Assembly (NCBI RefSeq): GCF_003268635.1
Contig: NZ_CP029639.1
Span: 4,661,501 to 4,725,500 of the forward strand
Origin: Paenibacillus sp. DCT19
GTDB lineage: Bacteria > Bacillota > Bacilli > Paenibacillales > Paenibacillaceae
Reading direction: 5' to 3'
Length of the DNA stretch: 64,000 nucleotides
Part shown: positions 53,647 to 63,259 of the stretch, in pieces
Position numbering within the stretch: position 1 is the first letter of the stretch
Layout: each line of letters opens with the position of its first letter
Translations under genes and position numbers: made by a program
The notes under the pieces: model-generated
What the model was told of the DNA's origin: nothing
What the model saw: only the letters and a program-made list of their open reading frames with translations
The model's database searches: none

Positions 53647-55706
53647 ATGATATTAATTAAATTCAAAAAAGCATGGCTTACCCTATTGGTGGTGAGCATC
53701 TTACTTCCCAACTGGGACACAGGAAGCGTGCACGCAGATTCATCCGTCAAGACCCAGGCTTATGAAGGCCTAGATGCTATGTTTGTTCTAGATGTTAGCT
53801 ACTCGATGAATGAGACTGACAAAGATCGCATTGCCGAAGAAGTTATACATATGTTTATGGATATGAGTAGTGGACCTAAGACCCGGCTTGGCTTTGTAGC
53901 CTATAACGACAAGATCACGTCATCTGTACCGTTGATGGATATCTCCTCTTCCGGAGCTCGCAATAATCTTCGCAGCCGTGTGGATGGATTGAAACGTTCA
54001 GGTTATACAGACCTTGGACTCGGTTTACGCCGAGGTGCCAGCTTGCTTGAACAATCTAAGACAGATCAACGTAAACCATTTATGATTTTGTTATCTGATG
54101 GGAGACAGACTTAAGGGGTTCAACCAATCGAACACCTGCCGATTCTTCCAAAGATGTCGACAAGGTAATTCAAATGGCACAACAAGCCGGTTATCCGATC
54201 TATACTGTTGGGCTTAACCGAGATGGAACTGTAAATCCTGCTGAACTTGAACGAATTGCCAAAGAAACAGGTGGTTCTTCCTTTATCACCGGAAGTGCAG
54301 ACGACTTACCCGAGATTTTCAATCGAATTTTTGCCGATCAGATTCAATCTGTTCTCGTGTCTGTAGCTGCTGTTACGGCAACCGGGGCGATGCAAGAAGT
54401 CACAGTAGACATTCCGAATTCAAGTATGGCGGATGCGAATATCATCATGCTCTCGGATCATGCGGTCTCTGAGGCTCAACTCTATTATCAATCCAGCAAT
54501 GTGAGCTTTATCCGTTCAGACAAATATGCTTTGATGAAGATCATTCGTCCGGTTAAAGGACAGTTCAAATTGAAATTCAAAGGACGTAGCGGAGATCTTG
54601 TGAAGATTAACCTGCTCGGCAATTACAACGTGTCTGCATCTGCAAATATGGCAACGGAGCTGCCAGTCAAGGGACAGAGCATTACGTTTAATGCCGCATT
54701 ATACGATCAAGCTGCAGAGCCAAAGCCAATTCAGGATCTGAATGTGTACAAAGGTCTTGAAGCTGAGCTAATCGTGAGCACATCAGAAGGAACGAGTGAA
54801 CGCGTAGCTCTAACGAATACAGGCAGTGGGTTTACGGGGAATTATACGTTTCCGAAGTCTGATCTATATACGTGGGGACTCCGCATCGACGGTCCAGACT
54901 TTTATCGAGAAATCACGCCGGTTGAAGTAGATATTACAAACCAAGCCCCTGTAAGTACGGGCACTTCCATGGATTTGTCCAAAGATGACGGGGATGCTTA
55001 TCTGGATCTAAATACATATTTTGACGATGCCAATAATGACCCTTTAACTTATACACTCGGTGCAGCTCAGGATGCCAATACACTTGGTAATGCGAGCATT
55101 AATGGAAATATGCTGCACTTGTCTTCTCTTCACACCGGTAGTTCGTTCGTTCAGATTACAGCAACGGATTCCGAAGGCGCGAGTGTGACCACCGACATCC
55201 CATTGCGGATTCATTCTTTACGTGAAAAGATTTTCTTATTTACTGGCTTGGGGATCCTTGCGGCAGGTGGGATCTTTGCTTTGTATTGGTTTGTGTTGAA
55301 GCCTAAGCCTGTGTTTCGCGGAAGGTTGGAGGGTTATTTTCTTGCAACCGCGAGTGGTGAAGATATTCCGGTTACCCATTGGCCTCTAACTTCGCTGAAC
55401 AGTCGAAAGGTGAGCTTAAGTGAGCTTTTTGCTCGAATGGATATTGGTGTAAGAGTACCTGAAGCTGGTCGAATTTGGCTGGAAGCAGGCAAAAAAGAAA
55501 CATTGCTGATCCGGCATGATACCAATTGCACCGTCGTCCGAGGTCGAACACCTGTGAAACGGCGCCATACGGAGGCTCTGGAGTATAATGAGAAGTTGTA
55601 TGTGACCTTCGAGGATGGGATTACCGAGATTGAAATTCGCTACAAGCCTATTAAACCGAGTACTAATATTTCAGTTGGGCAACGGAGAGAACCTTACCAG
55701 ACATAG
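53647..55706 (+). pseudogene. von Willebrand A domain membrane protein, frameshifted
   Basis: A signal peptide (MILIKFKKAWLTLLVVSILL) is followed by a vWA domain with a complete MIDAS start (FVLDVSYSMNETD). The frame breaks after LLSDG at 54100-54102. One added G restores GETDLRGSTNRTPADSSK and then QAGYPIYTVGLNRDG, the rest of the vWA domain. Two or three beta domains, a cadherin-like DGDAYLDLNTYFDDANNDP region, a membrane span (IFLFTGLGILAAGGIFALYW) and a small C-terminal cytosolic domain follow. Start is ATG 53647 or GTG 53614. It is divergent from the injection cluster and may anchor it at the envelope; this is inference. Confidence 0.8.
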
Positions 55707-55875
55707 TGAATATGGTGGGTTCTGTTGGGAACGAATTGTAACTCACTTACCAACTAAAGGTATTCGTAGGTAGCGGAAGGACTTGGACGTTCGAGAAATT
55801 GAGGATTGTTATACACAGATACTTATCTTGATTGAAGCAACTAACGGTACTATAAATTTGACTACCATATAAATA

Positions 55876-55922
55876 AAACAGGTTAGATACAACCCACCGG
55901 GGTTAATCTGACCTGTTTTTTT
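55876..55922. terminator. bidirectional terminator between the vWA and kinase genes
   Basis: AAACAGGTTAGAT...ATCTGACCTGTTTTTTT, with A and T runs on both sides, placed between two convergent genes. The rest of 55707-55970 is without recognisable genes. Confidence 0.9.
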
Positions 55923-55970
55923 CGTATGCATACGATATGTATTACTAGTAGCGTATACCCGCGATCTGGT

Positions 55971-56960
55971 TCAGGCGGTCTCATGCTGTTTGCCCGACTC
56001 TGCTTCGTAGATCTGCGTATGTTCATTCTCAGCCAATGACCACTCCACCGTGCCCGGTTTACGGACTTTCCACACCAAGGCCTGCATCTGCAATGATCTT
56101 CTTACCCACCTGAGAGAAGCACAACGCTTCTCAGAACGAACGGATAGTCCCCAGTGAATGACATGAGCGAGCCAAGGATTCACATATTCATTGTGCGAAC
56201 GCACTGACGGGAGTTCATCCTGGAATAGACGTTGCTTCACATCCATCGGTGGCTGTCCACATGTCCAATAATGAAGCAGTGCCGCTAGACTATATATATC
56301 GGACATCGGCCCTTGACTGGACTTCTCTGAATAAAATTCGAGCGGAGAATATCCAGCAGATGTGAAAATGACTGGTTTCTCACCAGACGGCATCGGCCAG
56401 CGAACCGCAGAACCGAAGTCTAGTAATTTAGGCGTACCATCCTCCATCACCATAATGTTAGAAGGCTTCAGATCCCGATGCAGAATGCCTTGCTTATGTA
56501 TATGTTCAACGGTATCAACAATAGGAAGAAGCGTGCCTTTGATAAAAGCAGCATCCAATGCATGATTACGTTCTTTCAAATAATCATTCAACATGATCCC
56601 GGTACAGTATTCCATCACAAGATAGCCGGTATCATTAGCTTCAAAATGATCCACATATTGAATGATATGAGGATGATTCAGACCAGATAGCAGCTCTCCT
56701 TCAATCAGAAAAGAAGCAAGTAATTCTTGATATTGTCCACTGTATCCTCGTGAGGAACAATACACACTCCGTTTGTCAGACTGACGTGAAGCCAGACTTT
56801 GAGGGAAGAATTCTTTGATCGCCACTTTGGCACCTGTATTCCGATCTCTTCCTATGTATACAATAGCCAGCTCGCTGCAAGCTAGGACTTGTCTTACTTG
56901 ATATGTATCGTTCAATATAACATTGCGTTGCAGTGCCATTTTGTAGTTATCTTTTCTCAT
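55971..56960 (-). CDS. Hanks-type Ser/Thr protein kinase
   Basis: About 329 residues. VAIKEFFPQS has the ATP-binding lysine, HRDLKPSNIMV the catalytic loop, LLDFGSAVR the DFG magnesium site, and SAGYSPLEFYSEKSSQGPMS the activation and P+1 region with APE replaced by SPLEF. The glycine loop is weak (LACSELAIVYIG). There is no membrane span, so it is cytosolic. With the PP2C and FHA proteins of the cluster it could form a phosphothreonine switch like PpkA/PppA/Fha. It ends at the shared terminator. Confidence 0.88.
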   Translation of the reverse strand: MRKDNYKMALQRNVILNDTYQVRQVLACSELAIVYIGRDRNTGAKVAIKEFFPQSLASRQSDKRSVYCSSRGYSGQYQELLASFLIEGELLSGLNHPHIIQYVDHFEANDTGYLVMEYCTGIMLNDYLKERNHALDAAFIKGTLLPIVDTVEHIHKQGILHRDLKPSNIMVMEDGTPKLLDFGSAVRWPMPSGEKPVIFTSAGYSPLEFYSEKSSQGPMSDIYSLAALLHYWTCGQPPMDVKQRLFQDELPSVRSHNEYVNPWLAHVIHWGLSVRSEKRCASLRWVRRSLQMQALVWKVRKPGTVEWSLAENEHTQIYEAESGKQHETA

Positions 56961-57273
56961 AACTTCCTTCGTCTCACCCCTATCTTACTGAGGAACTTTC
57001 CGCAGGTTGCATCATTTCGTTCAGTCAGCAAGCAATTGGATCGCCAACCATATATATAAACCAAATGATGCAATATGAATCATATTCCTGCGAAAAAAAT
57101 AAAATTATTTTATCCTAATACTATACTTGCTTCATTCTATTACTTAGTCGCACCTTACTCGTACCCATATTTGTTCCATTCTTCTATTTATGTTATCGAC
57201 AGAACGGAGCATTTAATTAATGTATTTGAACAAAAAGTGTAAATGTTCCGCTCAATTCATAGATCGTTTTCGT
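56961..57273. other. gene-free stretch
   Basis: About 310 AT-rich bases between the kinase and the hydrolase. A weak inverted repeat (AACGGAGCATTT / AAATGTTCCGCT, about 57203-57252) lies close to the hydrolase stop and might serve as terminator, but it lacks a clear T run. Nothing else is supported. Confidence 0.4.
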
Positions 57274-58143
57274 TTAATAATTCTCTTGTAGGAACAGCTT
57301 AATCTCCTCGTTCATCTGAACCAGCACATCCTGGGATGGATAATGTCCTGTATCGTACTTGACGGTTCTCACATTCGGGATAATCTTTCGTGCTCTCTCA
57401 ATCAATTTATCTCCTGGGAAAAAGATATCCTTCTCACCTGCCAAGAGCAGTGTTGGAGCAGTGTAATTCGCCAGTTCTTCGCGATCAGTCAGCTTCGGCA
57501 TATCCTGTTCCAGACTTACATGTTTGAAAATCTTGCCGATGATGTTCTTATCTACTTCTTTCATACAGTTACAAGACACGGTATCTGCAATTTTTTGTAG
57601 TGAATTCGGTGAAGAAGTCATGCGGTAAGTCACAATGGGGAGCATGAAGTCTTGAGCCACTTTCATTTTGGAGCGAGCAATCAATCCCGCTGGTGCAACC
57701 AGGATGGAACAAGCGATCCGATCCGGGATATACGTCGCCAGTCTCAGAATAATTCCGCCGCCAAAGGAAGGACCGATAAAGGCACTTTGATCAATCTCAT
57801 AGTGATCTAGCAGATCCGTAACCCACATCGCCAAGCTATCAAACCTTGCTGAGATTCGGGTATCCTCACTATAACCAGGGTGACCGATCGTATCCGGTGC
57901 GATAATTCTGTAATCCTTGAATAAGGAAGAGAACCATGACAGCGTCATCGGATTCACACAATTCATGCCTTGGAGAATAAATAAAGGCTTGCCGTCCTTC
58001 GGACCAGTCAATAACACATGTGTCTGTCCAAAACGTGTCTCAACATACTCACGCGTAAAACCTTCACCCAACTGATCTACATATGCCTCGTATTCCTCAA
58101 GAATACAACTCTTACCTTCTTCACTTCTGTAAATGGAACTCAT
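57274..58143 (-). CDS. alpha/beta hydrolase
   Basis: About 289 residues. The nucleophile elbow GPSFGGG (Ser in FIGPSFGGGIILRLAT), the acid LLLAGEKDIFFPGDK and the histidine KYDTGHYPSQD give a full catalytic triad. The oxyanion strand FILQGMNCVNPMT replaces the usual HG motif. ATG 58143 with AGGAGG 5 nt before is preferred to a longer form starting at 58185. The substrate is unknown. Confidence 0.85.
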   Translation of the reverse strand: MSSIYRSEEGKSCILEEYEAYVDQLGEGFTREYVETRFGQTHVLLTGPKDGKPLFILQGMNCVNPMTLSWFSSLFKDYRIIAPDTIGHPGYSEDTRISARFDSLAMWVTDLLDHYEIDQSAFIGPSFGGGIILRLATYIPDRIACSILVAPAGLIARSKMKVAQDFMLPIVTYRMTSSPNSLQKIADTVSCNCMKEVDKNIIGKIFKHVSLEQDMPKLTDREELANYTAPTLLLAGEKDIFFPGDKLIERARKIIPNVRTVKYDTGHYPSQDVLVQMNEEIKLFLQENY

Positions 58144-58221
58144 GTCTGCCTCCTGCAATGTGTACTCAAATAACCTATTATCCATGATATTTGTTTCATA
58201 TAAACACTAAAAATAACGACC

Positions 58222-58260
58222 CAAAAAGATAAAGAGGGCCTGCAGACGGCAGGCTCCTCC
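58222..58260 (-). terminator. terminator after the RNase HI gene
   Basis: Minus strand GAGGAGCCTGCCGTCTGCAG followed by GCCCTC and TTTATCTTTTT. Confidence 0.8.
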
Positions 58261-58366
58261 ATATGTGCAACTTATCATATTGACTGATTATAGAATGGAA
58301 ATTGGAAATTGTAAATATCGTTTCTAATAGACAACGAATAACCTGATTAGAGATCGCAGCGGCAGC

Positions 58367-59020
58367 TTATTTCCGGCCATAATCGGCCTTAATTTCGCCC
58401 CATTGTTTGGTCTGCCATTTCAGTACTTTATTGCTGTATGTGTTGGTTCGCAGCCATTGCTCTGCACGGTCAATCATAAGCCAGATCTCTTCTGTCGAAG
58501 CATCTCGTGGCAATGTGGTCGATACCGCCTTTTGCTTCAACCATTTCATCGCGTTGACTGAGTCGGTGTAAACGGTTTTGTTACTGCCCTCTCTCTTAAG
58601 ATGAGCCAGTGCATGCACAATCGCCAGAAATTCCCCAAGATTGTTGGTGCCTTTTGAGATCGGGCCAACCGAGAAGATGATCTCACCTGTACGTGTATCT
58701 ACTCCCTTATACTCTACCGGCCCTGGATTACCTCGTGTACCTACATCAACCGAAATGCTGTCATAGTCGACCTCTTCTGAAGTTTCCATGCCAGCACTAC
58801 GTCCACTGCTTCCTGCCTTCGTCTTGGACGAACCCTTAGCACCAGTGCCCCAATTGCCTTTCCAACCTGCACGATACGCTTCTTCTGCCGCAGCTTTGGA
58901 TTCATATGACTTATATTTAGCCCCAGTATATTGATCTGTCTGTGCCTTGCATTCTGCCCATGTACTGTATACACCTGGCTGTTTGCCTTCCCAGACTACA
59001 TAATATTTAGATTTGGCCAT
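58367..59020 (-). CDS. rnhA: ribonuclease HI with N-terminal hybrid-binding domain
   Basis: About 217 residues. The first 50 (KYYVVWEGKQPGVYSTWAEC, FxSxxxA-like KYKSYESKAAAEEAY) form the viroplasmin-like domain that binds RNA/DNA hybrids. After a Gly/Ser linker comes the RNase H fold, with catalytic acids in SVDVGTRGN, LGEFLAIVH, VYTDSVNAM and IKADYGRK. It degrades RNA in RNA/DNA hybrids during replication and repair. Confidence 0.92.
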   Translation of the reverse strand: MAKSKYYVVWEGKQPGVYSTWAECKAQTDQYTGAKYKSYESKAAAEEAYRAGWKGNWGTGAKGSSKTKAGSSGRSAGMETSEEVDYDSISVDVGTRGNPGPVEYKGVDTRTGEIIFSVGPISKGTNNLGEFLAIVHALAHLKREGSNKTVYTDSVNAMKWLKQKAVSTTLPRDASTEEIWLMIDRAEQWLRTNTYSNKVLKWQTKQWGEIKADYGRK

Positions 59021-59101
59021 CGTTACCCGCTCCCTTATTCGCTTACGTTCAATACCCTATTGTATACGATCTACAGGGTGGATTGAAAGTTATTGGGGTT
59101 A

Positions 59102-59524
59102 TCACCTATATCTCTCTAACGAATGAAGGGGATTGGCAATGTGTTCCCCAACCTCTGCAATGGTTTCTTCAATCTCACTACGAATGGCTGGATCTAGCTT
59201 GCTGTTCTGTTGTAAAGAACTTTGAACTTGTGCAAAGCATTCTTTTAACCCTAAATTCACTATTAAGGATAGCATGATATCTACCTCATCATGGGAGTCC
59301 GTATTCCACAGCTTACGAAGCACCTGATCTATATCATCCCGTAGTTCCTTCTCTAATAACTCATACGTCATTGCCTGTCGATCTGTTAGCTCGCTAAGGA
59401 TCAGTAAGAATTCTTGCTTATCATTTGTACCGTTCTCAAAATCATGCAGTGCATCATGGAACAGCGTATGTAAAAAGTCAGCAGCACAATGATCAGGTAA
59501 TTTGCAGATATCTTCGTAATTCAT
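59102..59524 (-). CDS. uncharacterised small acidic protein
   Basis: About 140 residues, helical, no recognised family. It contains a pattern of acidic helices (AADFLHTLFHDALHDFENGT, TYELLEKELRDDIDQVLRKL). ATG 59524 is 15 nt after AGGAG, further than usual; the frame is open across the ribosome site. No link to neighbours is evident. Confidence 0.55.
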   Translation of the reverse strand: MNYEDICKLPDHCAADFLHTLFHDALHDFENGTNDKQEFLLILSELTDRQAMTYELLEKELRDDIDQVLRKLWNTDSHDEVDIMLSLIVNLGLKECFAQVQSSLQQNSKLDPAIRSEIEETIAEVGEHIANPLHSLERYR

Positions 59525-59730
59525 AATTGATGGTGAAATCTCCTTTCTTGCTAGGGTATATTTAATCATTCTCTTGGTTAGTAGTTGTGAGCTTCGGACA
59601 AAGTTATATTATCTTCATTTTAACAGATTGATTGAATTTTGATATTTTGCCATTTGCATAAATTCTCCTTATCCAGAACACGCTAATCCTAATGATGGAA
59701 AAGACTTGTAATGGAAAGGAGATCGAGTAC

Positions 59731-60309
59731 ATGGATTGGATATGGAAGTCGATCTTACTTGTACTTGTGGGCATGCTTTTATTGCGAATTGCGGGGCGGA
59801 AATCCATCTCACAGATGAGTGTTGCAACCACGGTTATTATGATTTCAATCGGAACTACAATCGTACAGCCCATTGCCAATCATGAGCTTGGCAAAGCCAT
59901 TGGATCAGCAGCGGTTTTTATTGCAACTTTGCTGGTTGTGGAGGTACTTCAGATGAAGTTTAATTTTTTTGAAAAACTGATGAGTGGTAGCTCCAAGATT
60001 GTCGTCGAGGACGGCAAGATCATTGTTCCTAATCTGAAAAAAATGCGTTATACCGTGGATCAGTTAGAAATGCATCTTCGCCAGATTGGCATCTCTAGTG
60101 TCAACGATTTGGAAATGGCAACCGTAGAGCCGAACGGCCAATTGGGTTATGTATTGAAACGACATGCGCGTCCCGTCACAATGGGAGATTTGGAGCTGTT
60201 GCTACAAGGTCAGAATACCAAAGTAGAGCAGGATAATAATTCAGAAAACATTTTCAATGAAGTTAGCCATGGTGAGCATCAGCAGCCAGTTGATCCTATG
60301 CTACGCTGA
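59731..60309 (+). CDS. DUF421 family membrane protein, YetF-like
   Basis: About 192 residues. Membrane spans (SILLVLVGMLLLRIAG and AVFIATLLVVEVLQMK) frame the motif RKSISQMSVATTVIMISIGT. The cytosolic end VVEDGKIIVPNLKKMRYTVD and LEMHLRQIGISSVNDLEMAT, then VEPNGQLGYVLK is typical of YetF/YrbG proteins. ATG 59731 lies 7 nt after AAAGGAGAT. Such proteins affect spore or envelope properties in Bacillus; the exact function is unknown. Confidence 0.88.
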   Translation: MDWIWKSILLVLVGMLLLRIAGRKSISQMSVATTVIMISIGTTIVQPIANHELGKAIGSAAVFIATLLVVEVLQMKFNFFEKLMSGSSKIVVEDGKIIVPNLKKMRYTVDQLEMHLRQIGISSVNDLEMATVEPNGQLGYVLKRHARPVTMGDLELLLQGQNTKVEQDNNSENIFNEVSHGEHQQPVDPMLR

Positions 60310-60330
60310 CCCGCTAGTCTGATCAAATAG

Positions 60331-60375
60331 AGCCGTTCCATAAAGCAATGCCACATTGCAATCGGAACGGTTTTT
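60331..60375 (+). terminator. terminator after the DUF421 gene
   Basis: AGCCGTTCC...GGAACGGTTTTT, 22 bases after the stop. Confidence 0.8.
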
Positions 60376-60454
60376 GCTGTTATGTTCATTTCATTCTTCT
60401 CCGTATCGTTCAAAATTAATAAACAAAAAAAAGCCGAAGCCATAGGGCTCCAGC

Positions 60455-60619
60455 TAGGGGTGTGTCTGAAAACTCCGAAGGAAGCAGATTTTGACGAATT
60501 TTCGTTCCAAGCAAGAAAGTTTTCTGCAGGCGTGCCGGGGCACGTCAAGGGAAAGTGACGCAGCAGGGGGCGAAAAGGCGGTAAAAGATGCACTTCAGCG
60601 AGTTTTGAGACACGCCCTA
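60455..60619. mobile_element. small MITE-like element with inverted ends
   Basis: 165 bases with ends GGGGTGTGTCTGAAAACTC and, inverted, GGGCGTGTCTCAAAACTC (16 of 20 positions agree), each next to TA. The inside is GC-rich and has no gene. This is the layout of a miniature inverted-repeat element mobilised by a DDE transposase of an IS elsewhere. Its right end contributes the stop codon of the nitroreductase gene. Confidence 0.65.
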
Positions 60620-61180
60620 ATTAAATATCGTTAGTTTGTCTTCCGCAGCAGTTCGCGGACGCGGCTGAGGAATGACTTCGGGATAACCAATGTGCAGTAC
60701 ACCTACGATGCGTTCACCTGGCTGTACCCCTGCCATCTCACGGAAATTAGGAGAGAATTGGTACGCATTCGTTTTCCACACAACCCCAAGTCCCTGTTCC
60801 CAGGCAGCCAACTGAAAACTCTGTATCCAGCTACATACTGCGCCAAAATCCTCAATCCATTGTTTGGGACGAGGGTCTTCCTTCATGACCACAATTAAGT
60901 GCAGCGGAATGATCGCATACTCGGCTCTACGTGACTCTTCATATCTACGACGGTCGTCGGCTGACAGGGCATCCAGTACTGCTTCTGTAAATAAATGACG
61001 GGAATCACCCGAGAATTGAATATAACGCCAAGGCTCACGCAAGCCATGATTAGGTGCCCAGTTGGCTGTATTTAACAACGACAGCAACAGCTCCTGAGGA
61101 ACGGGAGTACTCTTGAACTGCCTGATTGTCCTGCGATCCGTAATCGTCTGTGCTACGGGTGTTAGCTGATTGACCTCCAT
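60617..61180 (-). CDS. nitroreductase family oxidoreductase
   Basis: About 187 residues, YdjA-like in length. FMN-contact motifs TDRRTIRQF near residue 17, TANWAPNHGLREPWRYI near 52, and GLGVVWKTNA near 135 are clear. ATG 61180 after GGAGTGAACTT. These enzymes reduce nitro compounds or quinones with NAD(P)H and FMN. The stop codon TAG lies in the end of the MITE-like element, so the original C-terminus may have been slightly different. Confidence 0.9.
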   Translation of the reverse strand: MEVNQLTPVAQTITDRRTIRQFKSTPVPQELLLSLLNTANWAPNHGLREPWRYIQFSGDSRHLFTEAVLDALSADDRRRYEESRRAEYAIIPLHLIVVMKEDPRPKQWIEDFGAVCSWIQSFQLAAWEQGLGVVWKTNAYQFSPNFREMAGVQPGERIVGVLHIGYPEVIPQPRPRTAAEDKLTIFN

Positions 61181-61249
61181 AAGTTCACTCCTTGTGTAAT
61201 GTATGGTCTAATAGTCACACTTATATGAACATGATCTCTCCTCTTGAAC

Positions 61250-62017
61250 TTACCGCGTGCTTAGATAAGCAATCCCAAGCCCACCTGTTACGGGATTTTG
61301 GTAGATTTCACAATCTACCTCAAATACTTCACCGATCATCTCACGGGTTAATATATCAGCAGGTTTACCATGAACCACAATCTGTCCCTGCTTCACCACG
61401 TAGAGATGATCACAATACGAAGCGGCGAGTTCAAGATCGTGCAGCGCAGCAAGAATTCCGATATCTAGACTTTTCACGATATTGAGAATCTGTAGCTGGT
61501 ATTTAATATCCAGATGATTGGTCGGCTCGTCCAATATCAGAAATTCGGGTTGCTGGGCCAACACACGAGCCAAAACAACACGTTGCTTCTCCCCGCCGGA
61601 CAACGAAATATAGTTACGGTCTGCGTGTCCGGTTAGATGTACCTTTTCCAAAGCCTGCTCGACAATTTCAAGATCCCGCCCATTATCCGTCTCCAGCAAC
61701 TTCTTATGTGGGGTACGTCCCATCATGACCATCTCACGCACCGTAAAATCGAAGCTTAACTCGTTAAACTGCCCAACTACACCCATATGCCGAGCCACGA
61801 CTTTAGGACTGGACTTCAATATATCGGTATGATCCAAAAATACATTGCCCTGCTGGGGCTTAATGACCTTATAGATACTCTTGAGCAGTGTGGATTTGCC
61901 ACAACCGTTAGGTCCGATCAAGCCAACGAACTGCTTTTCTTTTACCTGCAAAGAAATATTACGGATAATATCTGTGTGCTGCACCGTGATGGATACGTTC
62001 TCTACATTCAGTTCCAT
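61250..62017 (-). CDS. iron-siderophore ABC transporter ATP-binding protein
   Basis: About 255 residues, FecE/FhuC type. Walker A GPNGCGKSTLLK, signature LSGGEKQRVVLARVLAQQ, Walker B FLILDEPTNHLDI and the switch histidine HDLELAA are all intact. ATG 62017 follows GGAGG. It ends the permease-ATPase operon that is divergent from the binding-protein gene. Confidence 0.93.
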   Translation of the reverse strand: MELNVENVSITVQHTDIIRNISLQVKEKQFVGLIGPNGCGKSTLLKSIYKVIKPQQGNVFLDHTDILKSSPKVVARHMGVVGQFNELSFDFTVREMVMMGRTPHKKLLETDNGRDLEIVEQALEKVHLTGHADRNYISLSGGEKQRVVLARVLAQQPEFLILDEPTNHLDIKYQLQILNIVKSLDIGILAALHDLELAASYCDHLYVVKQGQIVVHGKPADILTREMIGEVFEVDCEIYQNPVTGGLGIAYLSTR

Positions 62018-62019
62018 GG

Positions 62020-63144
62020 TTAGTTTCCTCCAAAACCGTAGCCTTTTTTGACTAACATATACATAAACATCGGTGCACCTATCATCGCTGTAATGATCCC
62101 GATTGGCAGCTCTACACTGGATATCAGAGATCTTGCAATAACGTCTGTCCAGATGAGGAAGATCGCACCAAAGAGCACGGATACAGGCATGACTTTGCGA
62201 TGGTTTGAACCGACCAGACCTCTAACGATATGTGGAATAATGAGACCGACAAAACCGATCATGCCACAGCTCGCCACCATAACCCCTGTCACCAGCGCCG
62301 TTAATAACATGTATAGCCTACGGTACACACTCAAGTTAATGCCGAGCGTAACTGCTGCTTCATCACCTAGTAACATTGTGTTCAGCACACGGGACTGCAA
62401 TAGGAAGAACACAATGGACACGATCACCACGATGCCGATCAAAGGTAGCTTATTCCACCCGGAGGCAGCGAGACTACCCATCGTCCAGAACGTTACCGTT
62501 TTGATCCCCTCAGCGTTGTTAGCAAAATAGATAATAAAATTAGAAAAGGCTGTACACAGCGCATTAATAACCATCCCGGCAAGTACAAGCTTGACTGAGG
62601 TCATCTTGCCTCGAATACCTGCTAACGTCAGTACCAACAAGGATGCCCCCATGGCTCCAGCAAATGCCCAGAATGCTACTCCCGTCTGTCCTAACCAACT
62701 AATAGCACCGAATCCAATCAAGATCGCAAACGTTGCTCCGAGTGAAGCGCCCGAAGATATGCCCAGTATGTATGGATCCGCCAACGGGTTCTGTACGGCT
62801 GCTTGCATGACTGCACCACACATCGCGAGACCCGCACCAATAAACATAGCCATCAGAACACGCGGAAAACGAATCTGCCAGATGATATCGGTAAATGATC
62901 CGGCTTCAATCGGTGCTTGACCGATTTGGAATCCTGTCAATTTGAATACAAGGATGCGATAGGATTCAGCAAGCGGGATACTCACCTGCCCGATTGATAC
63001 GGCAATGCCAACAGAAATAATCATCACACCAATCAGAAGCGCGATTAATAGTGCAAAACCGGATTTGCTGTGAATAAGAGATTCTTTTTTCCCCACACGC
63101 GGTGTCTGAAGCTGAACTGTCTGTGCCATCTTGTCCCCCATCAT
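62020..63144 (-). CDS. iron-siderophore ABC transporter permease, FecCD family
   Basis: About 374 residues with about ten membrane spans. Family motifs: FPRVLMAMFIGAGLAMCGAV, NPLADPYILGISSGAS, and GLIIPHIVRGLVGSNHRKVM near the end, where the ATPase docks. The first 25 residues are cytosolic; ATG 63129 (MAQTVQ) is an alternative start. Two bases separate it from the ATPase gene. Confidence 0.92.
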   Translation of the reverse strand: MMGDKMAQTVQLQTPRVGKKESLIHSKSGFALLIALLIGVMIISVGIAVSIGQVSIPLAESYRILVFKLTGFQIGQAPIEAGSFTDIIWQIRFPRVLMAMFIGAGLAMCGAVMQAAVQNPLADPYILGISSGASLGATFAILIGFGAISWLGQTGVAFWAFAGAMGASLLVLTLAGIRGKMTSVKLVLAGMVINALCTAFSNFIIYFANNAEGIKTVTFWTMGSLAASGWNKLPLIGIVVIVSIVFFLLQSRVLNTMLLGDEAAVTLGINLSVYRRLYMLLTALVTGVMVASCGMIGFVGLIIPHIVRGLVGSNHRKVMPVSVLFGAIFLIWTDVIARSLISSVELPIGIITAMIGAPMFMYMLVKKGYGFGGN

Positions 63145-63205
63145 TTCCTACGAAAATAAAATAAAAAGAATTTAGCTATTTACAAAGTATTTTCTCGGAT
63201 TATAA

Positions 63206-63224
63206 TTGAGAATGATTATCTTTG
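63206..63224. promoter_or_regulatory. Fur box between the divergent iron-transport genes
   Basis: TTGAGAATGATTATCTTTG matches the Fur 7-1-7 consensus TGATAATNATTATCA at most positions. It lies between the permease and binding-protein genes and would repress both when iron is plentiful. Confidence 0.85.
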
Positions 63225-63259
63225 TCAATTTACATTACAGAAAAGGGGCTCTCTTCATT

